From NCBI GenBank assembly GCA_029263125.1, contig JAJCYD010000001.1:1-64000 (forward strand): a stretch of DNA of 64,000 nucleotides, given 5' to 3'. A program made the translations under genes and the position numbers. Positions 53,301-61,768 of this stretch are shown here, piece after piece (within the stretch, counting starts at the first letter, position 1; each line of letters opens with the position of its first letter). The notes beneath the pieces are model-generated. The model saw nothing but the letters and a program-made list of their open reading frames with translations. It had not been told where the DNA came from and did no database searches. Source of the DNA: Solirubrobacteraceae bacterium (lineage in GTDB: Bacteria; Actinomycetota; Thermoleophilia; Solirubrobacterales; Solirubrobacteraceae).

Positions 53301-53620
53301 TCGCGCCAGAGCTGTGCGGAGTGGTCGAAGTAGCGCTTGGGCAGGTCGGGCGGGATCATCCGCAGCAGCCGCTCAGCCAGCGAGCCCTTCATGTCAAAGA
53401 CGATCGTCGCGGTGTTCGGGGAGAGCACGTCTCCCTCGACGAACTTCTGCAAGGTGGCGGTCTTCCCGGACCCTTGGCCGCCGGCGATGATCACGCCCTT
53501 GCGGCGATCCTCATGCGTCAGCGACCAACGCACCCGTGGCGGCGCGATCCCGATGTCGACCATCGGATCCGTGCGGCCCGCGGGCAGCATCGGGCGAGAC
53601 GCCTGGGTCGCGGTTGGCAT
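50330..53620 (-). CDS. T4SS coupling protein (VirD4/TraG) fused to replication-relaxation domain
   Basis: A 1096-aa protein. Residues about 1-480 form a VirD4/TraG-type ATPase: Walker A in IIAGGQGSGKTATLQ, VFDMKGSLAERL, and Walker B in RVSLLIDEAH. No N-terminal membrane anchor is present; two membrane proteins encoded just upstream may supply it. After a 200-residue charged Ala/Arg linker, the last 360 residues read as a Replic_Relax domain: winged helix (EQQILETLARLPLSAAP, then RRGGRPATVYAVSARG), then a nuclease-like core with VEPDAIVQM and LLEIDRTDD. It should bring the transferred DNA to the secretion channel. It is the last gene of the operon. Confidence 0.85.
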   Translation of the reverse strand: MPTATQASRPMLPAGRTDPMVDIGIAPPRVRWSLTHEDRRKGVIIAGGQGSGKTATLQKFVEGDVLSPNTATIVFDMKGSLAERLLRMIPPDLPKRYFDHSAQLWRDGTKRLWYLDLADPAFGLTPLHVEPGWTLAKLPNEFVRIAGMVVHALMDLFEDQIFQSSQDIIERSVIGTMAIAWFEHDARHRKAATNPEQHGFGGSFEVLHKMLAPTDRLATSPGDRRAGPKPNPWHQAAGRACQQIPGLRNAAEMLLYELPALARNNLARLEDRLQPPANKLGPLVTSHAAVRDFVGHPSRLSLRSVIEAHDILIVNPRTDILGQDSPTILVNFLVHMIDAQLDRQISMPEPTRPRVSLLIDEAHTVITKTLMQMVSRHREAGFCVAAATQYLAQIGASIKSSGIHQYVLDAVSNLLQTKIYFRMADPADAEAACLVGRPVHDSMVRGDPVSQARMSINPASLMALEDYTASARVMSNGQYSAALGGTTALGGTTALPVFTHRSIAMTPLHQIASTWRDIHYEQMREVLGDPPASEVSRDAPPVIPEGLGGPSDAPRQPVRERDEAAQVARDTIGRRGTPPQPASEASAREWGSIRRTHDEDATELPPAPEREARDVAVGGARIERTPPRPAPAAATAIELLDWAMRPTERPAPRDDLPALPGVVADAVAYAASVEQITALGEWKNADDAAIKDAEAAARAARSTAALEARADGRSEDKIEAAAKAAANTARRRELAKHTDSAWQTDLTTLTLSTQEQQILETLARLPLSAAPCLAALISKPPKERRLRQLLREGLHDRGLISSSALTLERRGGRPATVYAVSARGREWLRLEHQKLRGDQRPPDYLKPDRNLPAPGRGSTVAHTLAVQLVIGALRQFGGTDVKTVWRTPMMPGGRLDVGMAHNDRRDKRIRLEDLTGRCGLTVTGEALSAASGVVEPDAIVQMTGHLAGQRRSLTMLLEIDRTDDASYNTNKLIAYDHFLAGWCLRTRTFATARPLVVFVASSPRSALRLLARANDVMTAGVGISGHDRQTYQYYGRTHTAFTCIDWILGGHAYALRMAPVPPETPDGALACDAEAVALLPEAWWPKQPTSAAGGRH

Positions 53621-54934
53621 CTATACCCCGTCTCCGACGATTTCGCCGACGAGAACCTCTTCGTCCTCCGCGGGCACCTCGATCGTCGTGCGGAACCCAC
53701 GCGCATGCTGTTCGGCAGTCGGGGGCATCGGTAGTCCGCGGTGCTGGCCGCGCGGGAGCGCGGCCGGGGCGGGCAGGTGCGGGACGGTGTTGCGCGCCAG
53801 CGGCAGGTCGTGCTCGCTGCCCAGCGACGGCAGCTCGATGAACAACCCGAGCTCACCGGTGAACCACAAGGTCGCGCCCGTCTGATCGGGCAGGATCGGT
53901 GGTGTGGCGCGTGGCCAGCGGCGGCGGTAGAGCTTCTGGCGGATGACCATCTGGCGCTCGACGAACGTGTTGACACCGCGCATCGATAACGCCGGGCTGA
54001 CCAGCAGCCGGCACACGGCCTGCAGATCCCCGTAGCGGCCGGGGTCGCTGCCCGGTCGCCGTTGGACGGCGGATTGCAGCTCGACGAAGCACAGCGCGCC
54101 GCCACCACTGCGCTGGGCCTCGACGACGTCGGCGCTGACCGCCGAATTCTGATGCTCGGTGCTCTCAGCCAGGCGTCGCAGCCGTCGGGCGGCGAGCGAA
54201 TCGACGGATTCATCGGCCGGCAACAGACACCACCGCACGCAACTGAGCAGGCCCTCGTTGCCGGCCTTCTGCTGCTGGCGGATCACGGTCGCCATCACCG
54301 AACGGGCGTTTGAATGATCGGGGCTTCCGCTCGACCCGCCGACCGGGAGCACCCAGTCGCGGGCCTTGCGCACCCGCAGCACATGCGCGGCCTCAAAGCG
54401 CGGTGCCTCAAAGCGCACCGGCTCCCCCGTCTCAAGGTCACTACGGACCGTCAGGTTGGGGTAGGCGCGGCGCAGCGCGGCCAGCGCCGGATCGAGGGTC
54501 TCGGGTTCACAGAGGACCATCAGCAGCGCGTTGCCGGTCTCCCCCGGTGTTGTCGGTGGGACGTGCCAGGACTCGATCGCAAGCCACGGCTGCCCGCCTG
54601 CCACGCGCTCGACGAGCGTTGAGCGCAGGGCTTGGACGAGTGCTTCTGCGGCTGCTGCGACCTCGTCGTGGGTGGCCTCGTCGGCCTGGCCGAGCACGAG
54701 CTGAAAGCGCACCATGTCGCGCCGCTTGCGTGCGCGCAGGCGCTGGACGACCATCACGACGACGAGGGTGAGCGCGATCACGCCGATCGCGGCGGCAGCG
54801 AGAACGTAGACGCGGATCTCAAGCCACATCTCCCGCAGCCCCTCGACGCCGGTCATCATCCCCGAGCCGACGACGAGCACCGTCAGAAACAGCACGCTGC
54901 CGACCAGGATCGCGATCGGGCGCCAAGCGATCAC
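53621..54934 (-). CDS. T4SS-associated membrane protein
   Basis: 437 aa from the GTG at 54934, which overlaps the preceding stop by 4 bp. Two N-terminal helices (IAILVGSVLFLTVLVVGSGMM, then VYVLAAAAIGVIALTLVVVMVV) anchor a cytoplasmic domain of mixed strands and helices (VRFQLVLGQADEATHDEVAAA) ending in an acidic segment. Proteins of this layout sit directly upstream of the coupling ATPase in actinobacterial conjugation operons. It may be the membrane dock that the coupling protein lacks; that is inferred from position. Confidence 0.65.
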   Translation of the reverse strand: MIAWRPIAILVGSVLFLTVLVVGSGMMTGVEGLREMWLEIRVYVLAAAAIGVIALTLVVVMVVQRLRARKRRDMVRFQLVLGQADEATHDEVAAAAEALVQALRSTLVERVAGGQPWLAIESWHVPPTTPGETGNALLMVLCEPETLDPALAALRRAYPNLTVRSDLETGEPVRFEAPRFEAAHVLRVRKARDWVLPVGGSSGSPDHSNARSVMATVIRQQQKAGNEGLLSCVRWCLLPADESVDSLAARRLRRLAESTEHQNSAVSADVVEAQRSGGGALCFVELQSAVQRRPGSDPGRYGDLQAVCRLLVSPALSMRGVNTFVERQMVIRQKLYRRRWPRATPPILPDQTGATLWFTGELGLFIELPSLGSEHDLPLARNTVPHLPAPAALPRGQHRGLPMPPTAEQHARGFRTTIEVPAEDEEVLVGEIVGDGV

Positions 54935-55515
54935 GTCAACACAACCTCGACGACCGCCCCCACCGCGAGCACCACACAGGCAAACCTCAGCGCGTGCGCC
55001 AGCCGCTTGGACACGGCAGCCGAGTCGGTGCTGCGAAACGCGTGCCAGCCGGCCGCGCAGCACACGCCCAGCGCGCTGACCTCAAGGATCCACCAGGCCG
55101 CGGCGCTTGCAAGCCATCTGGGGTCAAGGCCGCCGACGAGGCCGATCACCAGGAGCGACCGTGTCACCGCGAGCGCGGCGACGCTGATCACGAGTCGTGC
55201 CCATCCGCGGCGGTCTCGCTTGGTGAGGCGGTGTGCGAAGACGCCCGCGAGGATCGGCAGGCAGCAGATCAGCAGGTTGTTGGCCCAGATCGAGATGACC
55301 GTCAGCACGCTCGCGTCGGTGCGCTGCTCATCGGCGATCAGCGACTGCCACGACCCGGGCGCCAGCACCCACACCACCAGCGCCGCCAGCAACACGGTCG
55401 CGATGGCGATTGCCGGTGCAATCGCGGAGGCGACCGTGAGGCGGCGGGCCGGGCGCGCCGCTGCCTGCCGGCTCAGTCCAGGTGCCTGCACAGCGCCTCC
55501 AGCCCCGACCGGCAC
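54931..55515 (-). CDS. multi-helix membrane protein of the conjugation operon
   Basis: Up to 194 aa with about four hydrophobic segments (AIAPAIAIATVLLAALVVWVLA, VLTVISIWANNLLICCLPILAG, LVISVAALAVTRSLLVIGLVGG, ALRFACVVLAVGAVVEVVL). The start is uncertain because the tracked frame overlaps the ATPase gene by 43 bp. Family not recognised. It is probably part of the transfer channel or its assembly. Confidence 0.6.
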   Translation of the reverse strand: MPVGAGGAVQAPGLSRQAAARPARRLTVASAIAPAIAIATVLLAALVVWVLAPGSWQSLIADEQRTDASVLTVISIWANNLLICCLPILAGVFAHRLTKRDRRGWARLVISVAALAVTRSLLVIGLVGGLDPRWLASAAAWWILEVSALGVCCAAGWHAFRSTDSAAVSKRLAHALRFACVVLAVGAVVEVVLT

Positions 55516-56432
55516 GCCCGCTCCCGTTCAGCCCACGAGCTCCGGGGGTCAAAGCGTGCGAGCCTTGCGACCGGGCAGCCGCGTGCCTCGCCGAGGCTTC
55601 GCAACGCGCGTGAGCCGACACGTTCACCGCCGGGCAGCCACGCGAGCACGAGCTCGCGCTCGGCGAGAACCTCGTGACTGAGCAACCGTCGGCGCGCGAC
55701 CTCGAGATCCTCGCAGCGCGCCGCCACGACCCACACGTGCAGGTCGCTGGCGGCCGCGTGGCGCGCGAGCAGCTCGTCGTCGGCGAGACCGAGGTCGATC
55801 GCGACGAGGCTGTGAGCGCCGCGTGCCGTGCGGACGAGCTTGTGCAGCGCGGTCCGTTGGGTCGCCGGATGTGCGCCTGCGAGCTCGTCGATCGCCGCGT
55901 CATCGACGCAGTCACGCACGAGCGCTGCGAGCTCATGGTCGGATGCGTCGCGCTGCACGCCGGTGGCTATTGTGGCGAGCAGCTTGCGAGCGGTCCGGTC
56001 AAGCGTGATCGCTGCCTGCGGCTCGTCGCTGATGACATGCACGCCATCGGCGCTCTCGGTGTAGGGACGGGCGAGGCGTCCCCCGGCGATCACGAGCTCG
56101 GCCGTGGTCTCGACAGAGGTCTGCGACCACGCGCCGGCGAGTCCTCCGAGTCCACCGCGAGTGCCGGCGGCGAGGTCGATCGCCACCGCCGGCCGGTCAC
56201 TCGCGCGGGTCACCGCGCCGCACGCAAGCAGCGCCACCGTCGACACGCCAGCCCCGCCCTGCACCCCGGCGAACGTCACGACCGCACCCGGCGCTGAACG
56301 CGCCACCGCACTGGAGCCCAGGCGGCTGGCCACGAGCTCGGAAGCGTTTCGCAGCGCCCGTCGCGTCGCCGCGGCGACGCGTGGGCGTGGCCCGTTGTCG
56401 CGCAGTGCGAGCGCGCGTGCGGCGGCGCTCAC
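55473..56432 (-). CDS. MinD/CpaE-like P-loop ATPase
   Basis: A 319-aa protein. The deviant Walker A FAGVQGGAGVSTVALLA and a switch-like AIDLAAGTRGG identify a ParA/MinD superfamily member, closest in style to CpaE/TadZ localisation factors. The catalytic Lys of a canonical KGG-x-GK motif is replaced (GGAGVST), so hydrolysis may be weak or absent. It is encoded between VirB4 and the membrane proteins, 4 bp overlapping virB4, so it probably positions the secretion machine rather than segregating DNA with parB. Confidence 0.7.
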   Translation of the reverse strand: MSAAARALALRDNGPRPRVAAATRRALRNASELVASRLGSSAVARSAPGAVVTFAGVQGGAGVSTVALLACGAVTRASDRPAVAIDLAAGTRGGLGGLAGAWSQTSVETTAELVIAGGRLARPYTESADGVHVISDEPQAAITLDRTARKLLATIATGVQRDASDHELAALVRDCVDDAAIDELAGAHPATQRTALHKLVRTARGAHSLVAIDLGLADDELLARHAAASDLHVWVVAARCEDLEVARRRLLSHEVLAERELVLAWLPGGERVGSRALRSLGEARGCPVARLARFDPRSSWAERERACRSGLEALCRHLD

Positions 56433-59182
56433 TGGCCGGCGCCTTCCTCCACCTGCGGGATCCCCTCGCCGGCCAGCTGGGATAGCGCGGCCCAGATGTC
56501 GCCGTCGTGGTCGGCGATCGCGCGTTCGCGGCGCGGCACGTCGATCTGCGGCTCTGACGTCCAGGCCCAGTACTCGTGGGCGCCGAGGACCGCGCAGACG
56601 CGTCCGTCGCCGCGGGGGCCGTTCATGACGAGTGCTTCGGAGTAGCGGCCGGCGACCTTGCGCAATGACTTCAGCGAGTCGGTCATCTCGGGGCTGAGGT
56701 CAACGGTGTCGCGAACGAACGCGAGCATGCCCTTGTCGAGCTGATGAAAGATCCGGATCGACGCGTTGCGCAGGACCGCGTCGGCGTCTCCGTCGAAGTC
56801 CTCGGGGTCCTGGGAGACGACCATGAACGCCGCGCCGTATGCGCGGCCCTGGCGCGCCCACGTCTGCACCTCCCCCGCCAGCACCGGCACCTGCGCCCAC
56901 GACCAGCCCTCATCCAGTCCGACGATCGACCGGCCGTGAAAGACGGCGCCGTCGATCGGGTTGCTGCGCGCTTGGCGGTCAACGCGTTGCACCTCACGCC
57001 GCGTCCATTCCATGTTGGCCAGGACGAGCGCGATCAGGTTCTGTTCATCGACGCTGCGGTAGTCAAAGATCAACAACGGCGCGTCGGCAGGAAGCGATGT
57101 CTCGCGATCCCACATCGCCGCGTGCGTGCCGCCGGCGACGAACTCTGAGAGCTCGGAGATCAGGCAGCGCAGCGCGTCGAGCATCGCTCCGGGCTGGCCG
57201 TTGGTGTCTTCGTAGGTGGCGGAGGCGCGCATGAGTTCGACGAGCTCACCCTCGCGTGGCACCTTGCCGGTCCTTGCGCAGTGGCTGTAGGTGGTGCGGA
57301 TCGAGTCGGCGAGCACCTTGCGCTCGTGATTAGTCAGCTCGCGGCGAAGCAGCGTCTCGTGCAGGCGCAGCAGGAACTTGATCTTCGCGCTCGGCACGTT
57401 CGCGGGATCGGAGACGTCCCAGTGGTTGATGACCGTGCCGTCGTCGGCGCCCATGCGGATGACGCGTGCGCCGGGGATGAGGTCGGCGAGCAGCTCGTAG
57501 TGGCCGGCACGGTCATACAGGAAGCCGTGCGCACCCATCGCGACCATCTGCGCCACGAGCCGGTTCGCCGTCACGGTCTTGCCGACACCGGAGCGACCGG
57601 CGATGACGATCGTCGAGTTCGTCAGCGCACGGTCAAACGGGTTGAGGTACTGCACCTGCCCGGACACGGGCTCGATGAAGAGCGGGATCCCGCTCGGGCT
57701 GCCACACGTCGACCCGATCAACGGGAAGCTGTCGGCCGCGTGCTCGACACCCACCCTGAGCGTGCGATGCGCGACATCAGCGCCGAAGGGCAGCGTGGAG
57801 AGCCACAGCTGCTCCTGCAGCCGGTTGCCACGATCCAAAGAGCCGCCGCTGGTCGCACGCGACACCGTCTTCTGCGCCTTGTAGACGGCAGCGGCCAGGG
57901 CGTGCTTGTCGGGCCGGGGCCCGGGCGCCCGAAGGGCGAGGTAGACGCTCATGTCCGTCAGGTTCGCCAGCGGGTCCTGGGCCATCTGCTCGGCCAGCGC
58001 TGCGTGCGCCTGCGCCTGGGCGTTGGTGTTCGCATCGCTTCTCCCCTTGCGAGCCTCGCGCTCGATCTCCCGGGCAGCCTGGTGATGCAGCCGCTTGGCC
58101 TCATCGGCGATCGCGACACGATCCAGCCCATGCAGATGGACAGTCAGGGTGTAGGGGAGCGGCTGGTTCATCAGCTCAGCCATCCAGAACGTCCGCGTCA
58201 TCGACGGCGCACCCGTCAGATACAGCACCTGCACAAGGTCCTGCTCGATCTCAGCGTGATCGCTGTAACGACGAAAATCCAACGGGCTCCGCGCGACCAG
58301 GTCACGCAGCGCCAACGCCGCACGCTCAGCATCCTCACCCTCGATCGCGTCGTCAACGCGCGACAGGACCGGTGCCTCGCCATCGAGGGTCTCGGCGCGA
58401 TCCCAGCTGACCGACGTCGGATTCAGCCGCGAGCTCACATAGCGCAGCACGCCGGGGCCGTCGAGGATGCGGCCGGTGATGCCATCACGCGCGAGATGAC
58501 CGATCAGCTCAAACGCCCGCATCTCCGCCAGCTGCACGAGCTGCTGGTGATCACGCAACCGGCGCACCAACCCACGGCACGGCGGGCTGTAGGCGGCGGT
58601 TCTCCGCGACATCCGCGACCCCGGTAGCCCGACCGGGAGGACGTCGCGCCACGAGCGCTGGGCGTCGTCCTCGGGCCGGTAGCGCACCACGACGTACACC
58701 CGCTGACGCGGCGTAAAATCAGCGTCCACCGCGCCGCGTTGCACGCTCTCAAGCAACATCTGATGAAGCCCCCACCGTGCACGCTGCACCGGGTCAAGCT
58801 GCTGCGCTGCGTGCGGGCTGACGTTGCTGGGGCGAAAGCCGTAGACCTTCTCGACCTGCTCGTCGATGAACGCCATGTGCGTCATCGTCTTGACGCGGTC
58901 GCCCTCGACGATCAGCTGCAAGGACTGGCCGCGCTCCTGAAACGCCGCGATGTTGCGAAAGTTCAAAAACGTCGCGAGCCGCTCGTCGGCGGTCAGGGTC
59001 TGCAGGTTGCGCGGATAGCACGCGATGACATGGGAGAACGACCCGTCCTCAAGCACGATCGTCCCATCCGCACCGAGCCGACTGATCGGCAGCAGCGTCC
59101 CCGCTGCCAACGCCCGGACCGGCTCTGCGTCACGACTGCGACGGCGACGGAGGGTCGGTCTGATCGTGCTTGCGCCTTTCAT
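56429..59182 (-). CDS. VirB4-like T4SS ATPase
   Basis: A 917-aa protein. The N-terminal half is the VirB4/TraC/CagE domain (ISRLGADGTIVLEDGSFSHVIAC, then FLNFRNIAAFQERGQSLQLIVE). The C-terminal half is a RecA-like motor: Walker A VIAGRSGVGKTVTANRL, Walker B SIVGLDEGWSW, then VVSQDPEDF and MLAFVRDTVDLS. It powers assembly of the channel and substrate transfer at the inner membrane. It overlaps its neighbours by 4 bp on both sides. Confidence 0.9.
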   Translation of the reverse strand: MKGASTIRPTLRRRRSRDAEPVRALAAGTLLPISRLGADGTIVLEDGSFSHVIACYPRNLQTLTADERLATFLNFRNIAAFQERGQSLQLIVEGDRVKTMTHMAFIDEQVEKVYGFRPSNVSPHAAQQLDPVQRARWGLHQMLLESVQRGAVDADFTPRQRVYVVVRYRPEDDAQRSWRDVLPVGLPGSRMSRRTAAYSPPCRGLVRRLRDHQQLVQLAEMRAFELIGHLARDGITGRILDGPGVLRYVSSRLNPTSVSWDRAETLDGEAPVLSRVDDAIEGEDAERAALALRDLVARSPLDFRRYSDHAEIEQDLVQVLYLTGAPSMTRTFWMAELMNQPLPYTLTVHLHGLDRVAIADEAKRLHHQAAREIEREARKGRSDANTNAQAQAHAALAEQMAQDPLANLTDMSVYLALRAPGPRPDKHALAAAVYKAQKTVSRATSGGSLDRGNRLQEQLWLSTLPFGADVAHRTLRVGVEHAADSFPLIGSTCGSPSGIPLFIEPVSGQVQYLNPFDRALTNSTIVIAGRSGVGKTVTANRLVAQMVAMGAHGFLYDRAGHYELLADLIPGARVIRMGADDGTVINHWDVSDPANVPSAKIKFLLRLHETLLRRELTNHERKVLADSIRTTYSHCARTGKVPREGELVELMRASATYEDTNGQPGAMLDALRCLISELSEFVAGGTHAAMWDRETSLPADAPLLIFDYRSVDEQNLIALVLANMEWTRREVQRVDRQARSNPIDGAVFHGRSIVGLDEGWSWAQVPVLAGEVQTWARQGRAYGAAFMVVSQDPEDFDGDADAVLRNASIRIFHQLDKGMLAFVRDTVDLSPEMTDSLKSLRKVAGRYSEALVMNGPRGDGRVCAVLGAHEYWAWTSEPQIDVPRRERAIADHDGDIWAALSQLAGEGIPQVEEGAGQ

Positions 59183-59556
59183 TCGCCGAGCACCGCTCGC
59201 AGCTCACCGGACGTCGGAGCTCCCGCGGCAAGCAGGGCCTCGTCATCGGATAGGAGCTCGTAGCCGACCGCGCTGTCGCCCGCGCCGGGGTCATACACCC
59301 CGACCGCCCGCCGGTAAGCCAGCCAGGCGGTGATCTGGCCGTGCAACAGCTGGCCGGCGCGGTTGTCGATGATCATCGCCCCGACCGGCAGCAGGAACAC
59401 CGCCGCGAAGATCACGCCCATCGCCACGCTGGCGGCGGTGTAGGCGACGCCGACGGCCAGTAGCACGAGGATCGCGGCGGGCATCAGCTGCTCGTCGGTG
59501 AACAGGCCCTTGTGCAGCACGCGGCTGTTGACCTGATGGCGGATCGGATGCACCAT
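59179..59556 (-). CDS. PrgI/VirB3-like small membrane protein
   Basis: A 125-aa protein with two central helices (LMPAAILVLLAVGVAYTAASVAMG, then VIFAAVFLLPVGAMII), followed by a short cytoplasmic domain (LAYRRAVGVYDP). Position directly before virB4, length and topology match PrgI/VirB3 inner-membrane components. It shares one base with the upstream stop and 4 bp with virB4. Confidence 0.7.
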   Translation of the reverse strand: MVHPIRHQVNSRVLHKGLFTDEQLMPAAILVLLAVGVAYTAASVAMGVIFAAVFLLPVGAMIIDNRAGQLLHGQITAWLAYRRAVGVYDPGAGDSAVGYELLSDDEALLAAGAPTSGELRAVLGE

Positions 59557-61412
59557 CAGCGCCGCGCCCCGTCGTCATCGCCCTGTACCGGTTCGGTCCA
59601 GTCGCGCCGCAACTCCCGCTCCGTGTATTTGCCTTGAGTCTGTGCTGGGTGCGTCCTCGGGTCGGTCGGAGGATCGAGAGCGTCCAAGGCGGTCTGGTGG
59701 GAGCCCGCGCCGACCACCGCCGCGTGTTGCTGGCTCTCAGCGCGGAACGTGCTGCCGTCGGCCATGCCGGCGGCGATCCGCTCGCGGAAGTACACGTCGC
59801 CCTCGTCCCCGCCGGCGGCCTGCTGAAGGGCTCGGGCGCCCTGCGCGGCATCGCGCACGTGGGCACGTTCGTCGTCGCTGAGTTGATCAAGCGACGACGC
59901 GATTTGATTGGTGCTGACGGGTCCCTGTTCTGCGATCCGCGCTCGCGCGGCGTCGAAGTCCGGGGCTCCTGCCGGCAGCTGGCGCGGCGTGACATCCGGT
60001 TGGCGTTGCGGCCCGATCTCATGCGCTGTCCCATCGATGACTCCGGGATCCTGCGCCGCAGTAGCACTCGTGTCCTCGGTGGGAGCGTCGTCTGCGACCT
60101 CGCCGCCGACCGCCTCCACGGTCCTGCCGTGCGCCTGGCCGCCGGCACCCGCGGCAGCGAGGTCCATTCCCTCGCTGACGCCCGGGCCATCCCACGCGGC
60201 GCTCGCAGCGACCGCACTGTGGTACGGGGTGCCCTCATAGCGGGTGTTGTGCTCGGCGACCGCCTCAGCTCCGGGGAGCCCTTCGGACCCCGCAGCGAGC
60301 TTGCTCCACAACGCGGGGGCCGCCTTGTAGGCAAGGGCCGCCATAGCCAGTCGTGCGCCGGGGATGCTCAGGGGGGCGCCGAGCGGGGTCGCCATCTTGA
60401 TCAGTGCTCGGGTGACTCCGAAGACGACCAGACACGACGCGACGAAGATGCCGGGTCCGTTGATGACCGCCAGCGCAAACGCGCCGGCGCTCTTCGGCGC
60501 ATCCGTCACGAGGGTGCTGTTGACCGCCGCCCACGCTGCGAACACGGTCGCCCACGACAGCGGGATCACGATCAGCACGGAAAGGCTTCGCACGAGTGAG
60601 TTCAGCGCGACGCTTCCCAGCCCGGGAAACGCGCCGAGACCGAGCATCACCGGCCCGCCGAGATACAGCACCGCAAACGCGAACGTCACGACGTACTTCA
60701 ACAACAACAACGCGATGAAGAACATCGCCAACAGCACCAGCAGGATGACCAGCACGATCGGCGCCACCCCCGCCGCCGCCGCCACACCCGTGGTCGCTGC
60801 CCCGCCAGCGGCGCTGAGTCCGAACGTCTTGGTCAGCGCGTCATCGACGGCGCGGTCACTGAGCACGTAACCGCTGAACGCGTTCGCGACATCGACGCCG
60901 ATCGGCACCAGTGTGTGCCAGGACCCCATCAGCAACGCCAACCCGGCGACGCGCATCAACACGCCGCTGATCACGCTCGCCGAGCTTGCCGTACCGGCGA
61001 TCACGCCGCCGTAGCCCTGGATGACCGAAGACACCGCTCCGAGCACCATCAGCGCCGCACCGATGACGACCAGCGGCACGACCATCCGCTCAAGCCCACC
61101 ACCGAACACGAGGTCCACGCGCGTCAGAAACCGCATGACAAACGGGGTGATCGTGTCGCGCAACCCACCGAAGATCCAGTCGAGGATCGCCTTCACACCT
61201 TCGAGCACGACGCCGCCCGCGGCGCTAGTCACCTTGCCGCCAAACCAGCCCAGCGCCTTGCCACCAATCCCAAGCGCCGGACCCAGAAGCGGGATCGACG
61301 CGTCCGCATCCTGCGGAGTTGAGGCCGACACGGACAATCCGATGCCGGTCCCCAGCGCCACCAGACCGATCAGGCGCACGCCCTTGAAGCGTCGCGGCGT
61401 TCGCCGGTTCAC
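59556..61412 (-). CDS. VirB6/TrbL-like polytopic channel protein
   Basis: A 618-aa protein. After a signal-like N-terminus (LIGLVALGTGIGLSVSAS) come about seven hydrophobic segments between residues 90 and 380 (MVVPLVVIGAALMVLGAVSSV, IVLVILLVLLAMFFIALLLLKYVV). A soluble, acidic 240-residue C-terminal tail follows. This is the plan of VirB6/TrbL proteins that form the inner-membrane DNA path. It starts at the stop of the upstream small membrane gene (4-bp overlap). Confidence 0.75.
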   Translation of the reverse strand: MNRRTPRRFKGVRLIGLVALGTGIGLSVSASTPQDADASIPLLGPALGIGGKALGWFGGKVTSAAGGVVLEGVKAILDWIFGGLRDTITPFVMRFLTRVDLVFGGGLERMVVPLVVIGAALMVLGAVSSVIQGYGGVIAGTASSASVISGVLMRVAGLALLMGSWHTLVPIGVDVANAFSGYVLSDRAVDDALTKTFGLSAAGGAATTGVAAAAGVAPIVLVILLVLLAMFFIALLLLKYVVTFAFAVLYLGGPVMLGLGAFPGLGSVALNSLVRSLSVLIVIPLSWATVFAAWAAVNSTLVTDAPKSAGAFALAVINGPGIFVASCLVVFGVTRALIKMATPLGAPLSIPGARLAMAALAYKAAPALWSKLAAGSEGLPGAEAVAEHNTRYEGTPYHSAVAASAAWDGPGVSEGMDLAAAGAGGQAHGRTVEAVGGEVADDAPTEDTSATAAQDPGVIDGTAHEIGPQRQPDVTPRQLPAGAPDFDAARARIAEQGPVSTNQIASSLDQLSDDERAHVRDAAQGARALQQAAGGDEGDVYFRERIAAGMADGSTFRAESQQHAAVVGAGSHQTALDALDPPTDPRTHPAQTQGKYTERELRRDWTEPVQGDDDGARR

Positions 61413-61756
61413 AGGATCACCGCGAACATGACCAGCACGGCGACCAGGCCGTATGCACCGCCGACGATCATGTCGCTACCGCCGCGGTCTCCGCGCACCG
61501 CCTGCAGCGCACCAAGGCCGATCGTCACGATCCCCGTCAGGAACATCAGTGCGACCAGCGCGGTGAACAGCATGAACGCGCTGTCCTGATGGACGGGGTC
61601 CTTGAAGATCGCGCGGATGAACCCGCCGACATTCTCAAACGCACCCCGGCCAGCACGCACACTGATCTTGTTCGCAACCGCCTGCGCTGTCCCGCCGCTG
61701 ATCACGACAGCGACGAACGCGCCTGCTGCTGGCACGAGAGCTTGTGAGCGGTGCAT
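61409..61756 (-). CDS. small membrane protein of the conjugation operon
   Basis: A 115-aa protein: a signal-like segment (ALVPAAGAFVAVVISGGTAQA), a short loop, then two helices (MLFTALVALMFLTGIVTIGLGAL, then IVGGAYGLVAVLVMFAVIL). The layout is like VirB2/TrbC-type pilin-like proteins, although length and hydrophobicity alone cannot prove it. It is related in plan to the next gene at 61769. Confidence 0.6.
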   Translation of the reverse strand: MHRSQALVPAAGAFVAVVISGGTAQAVANKISVRAGRGAFENVGGFIRAIFKDPVHQDSAFMLFTALVALMFLTGIVTIGLGALQAVRGDRGGSDMIVGGAYGLVAVLVMFAVIL

Positions 61757-61768
61757 GCCGTGGGCCGC

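Noticed and set aside
57281-58627. 448-aa plus-strand ORF
   Set aside because: Antisense shadow of virB4, with no motifs.
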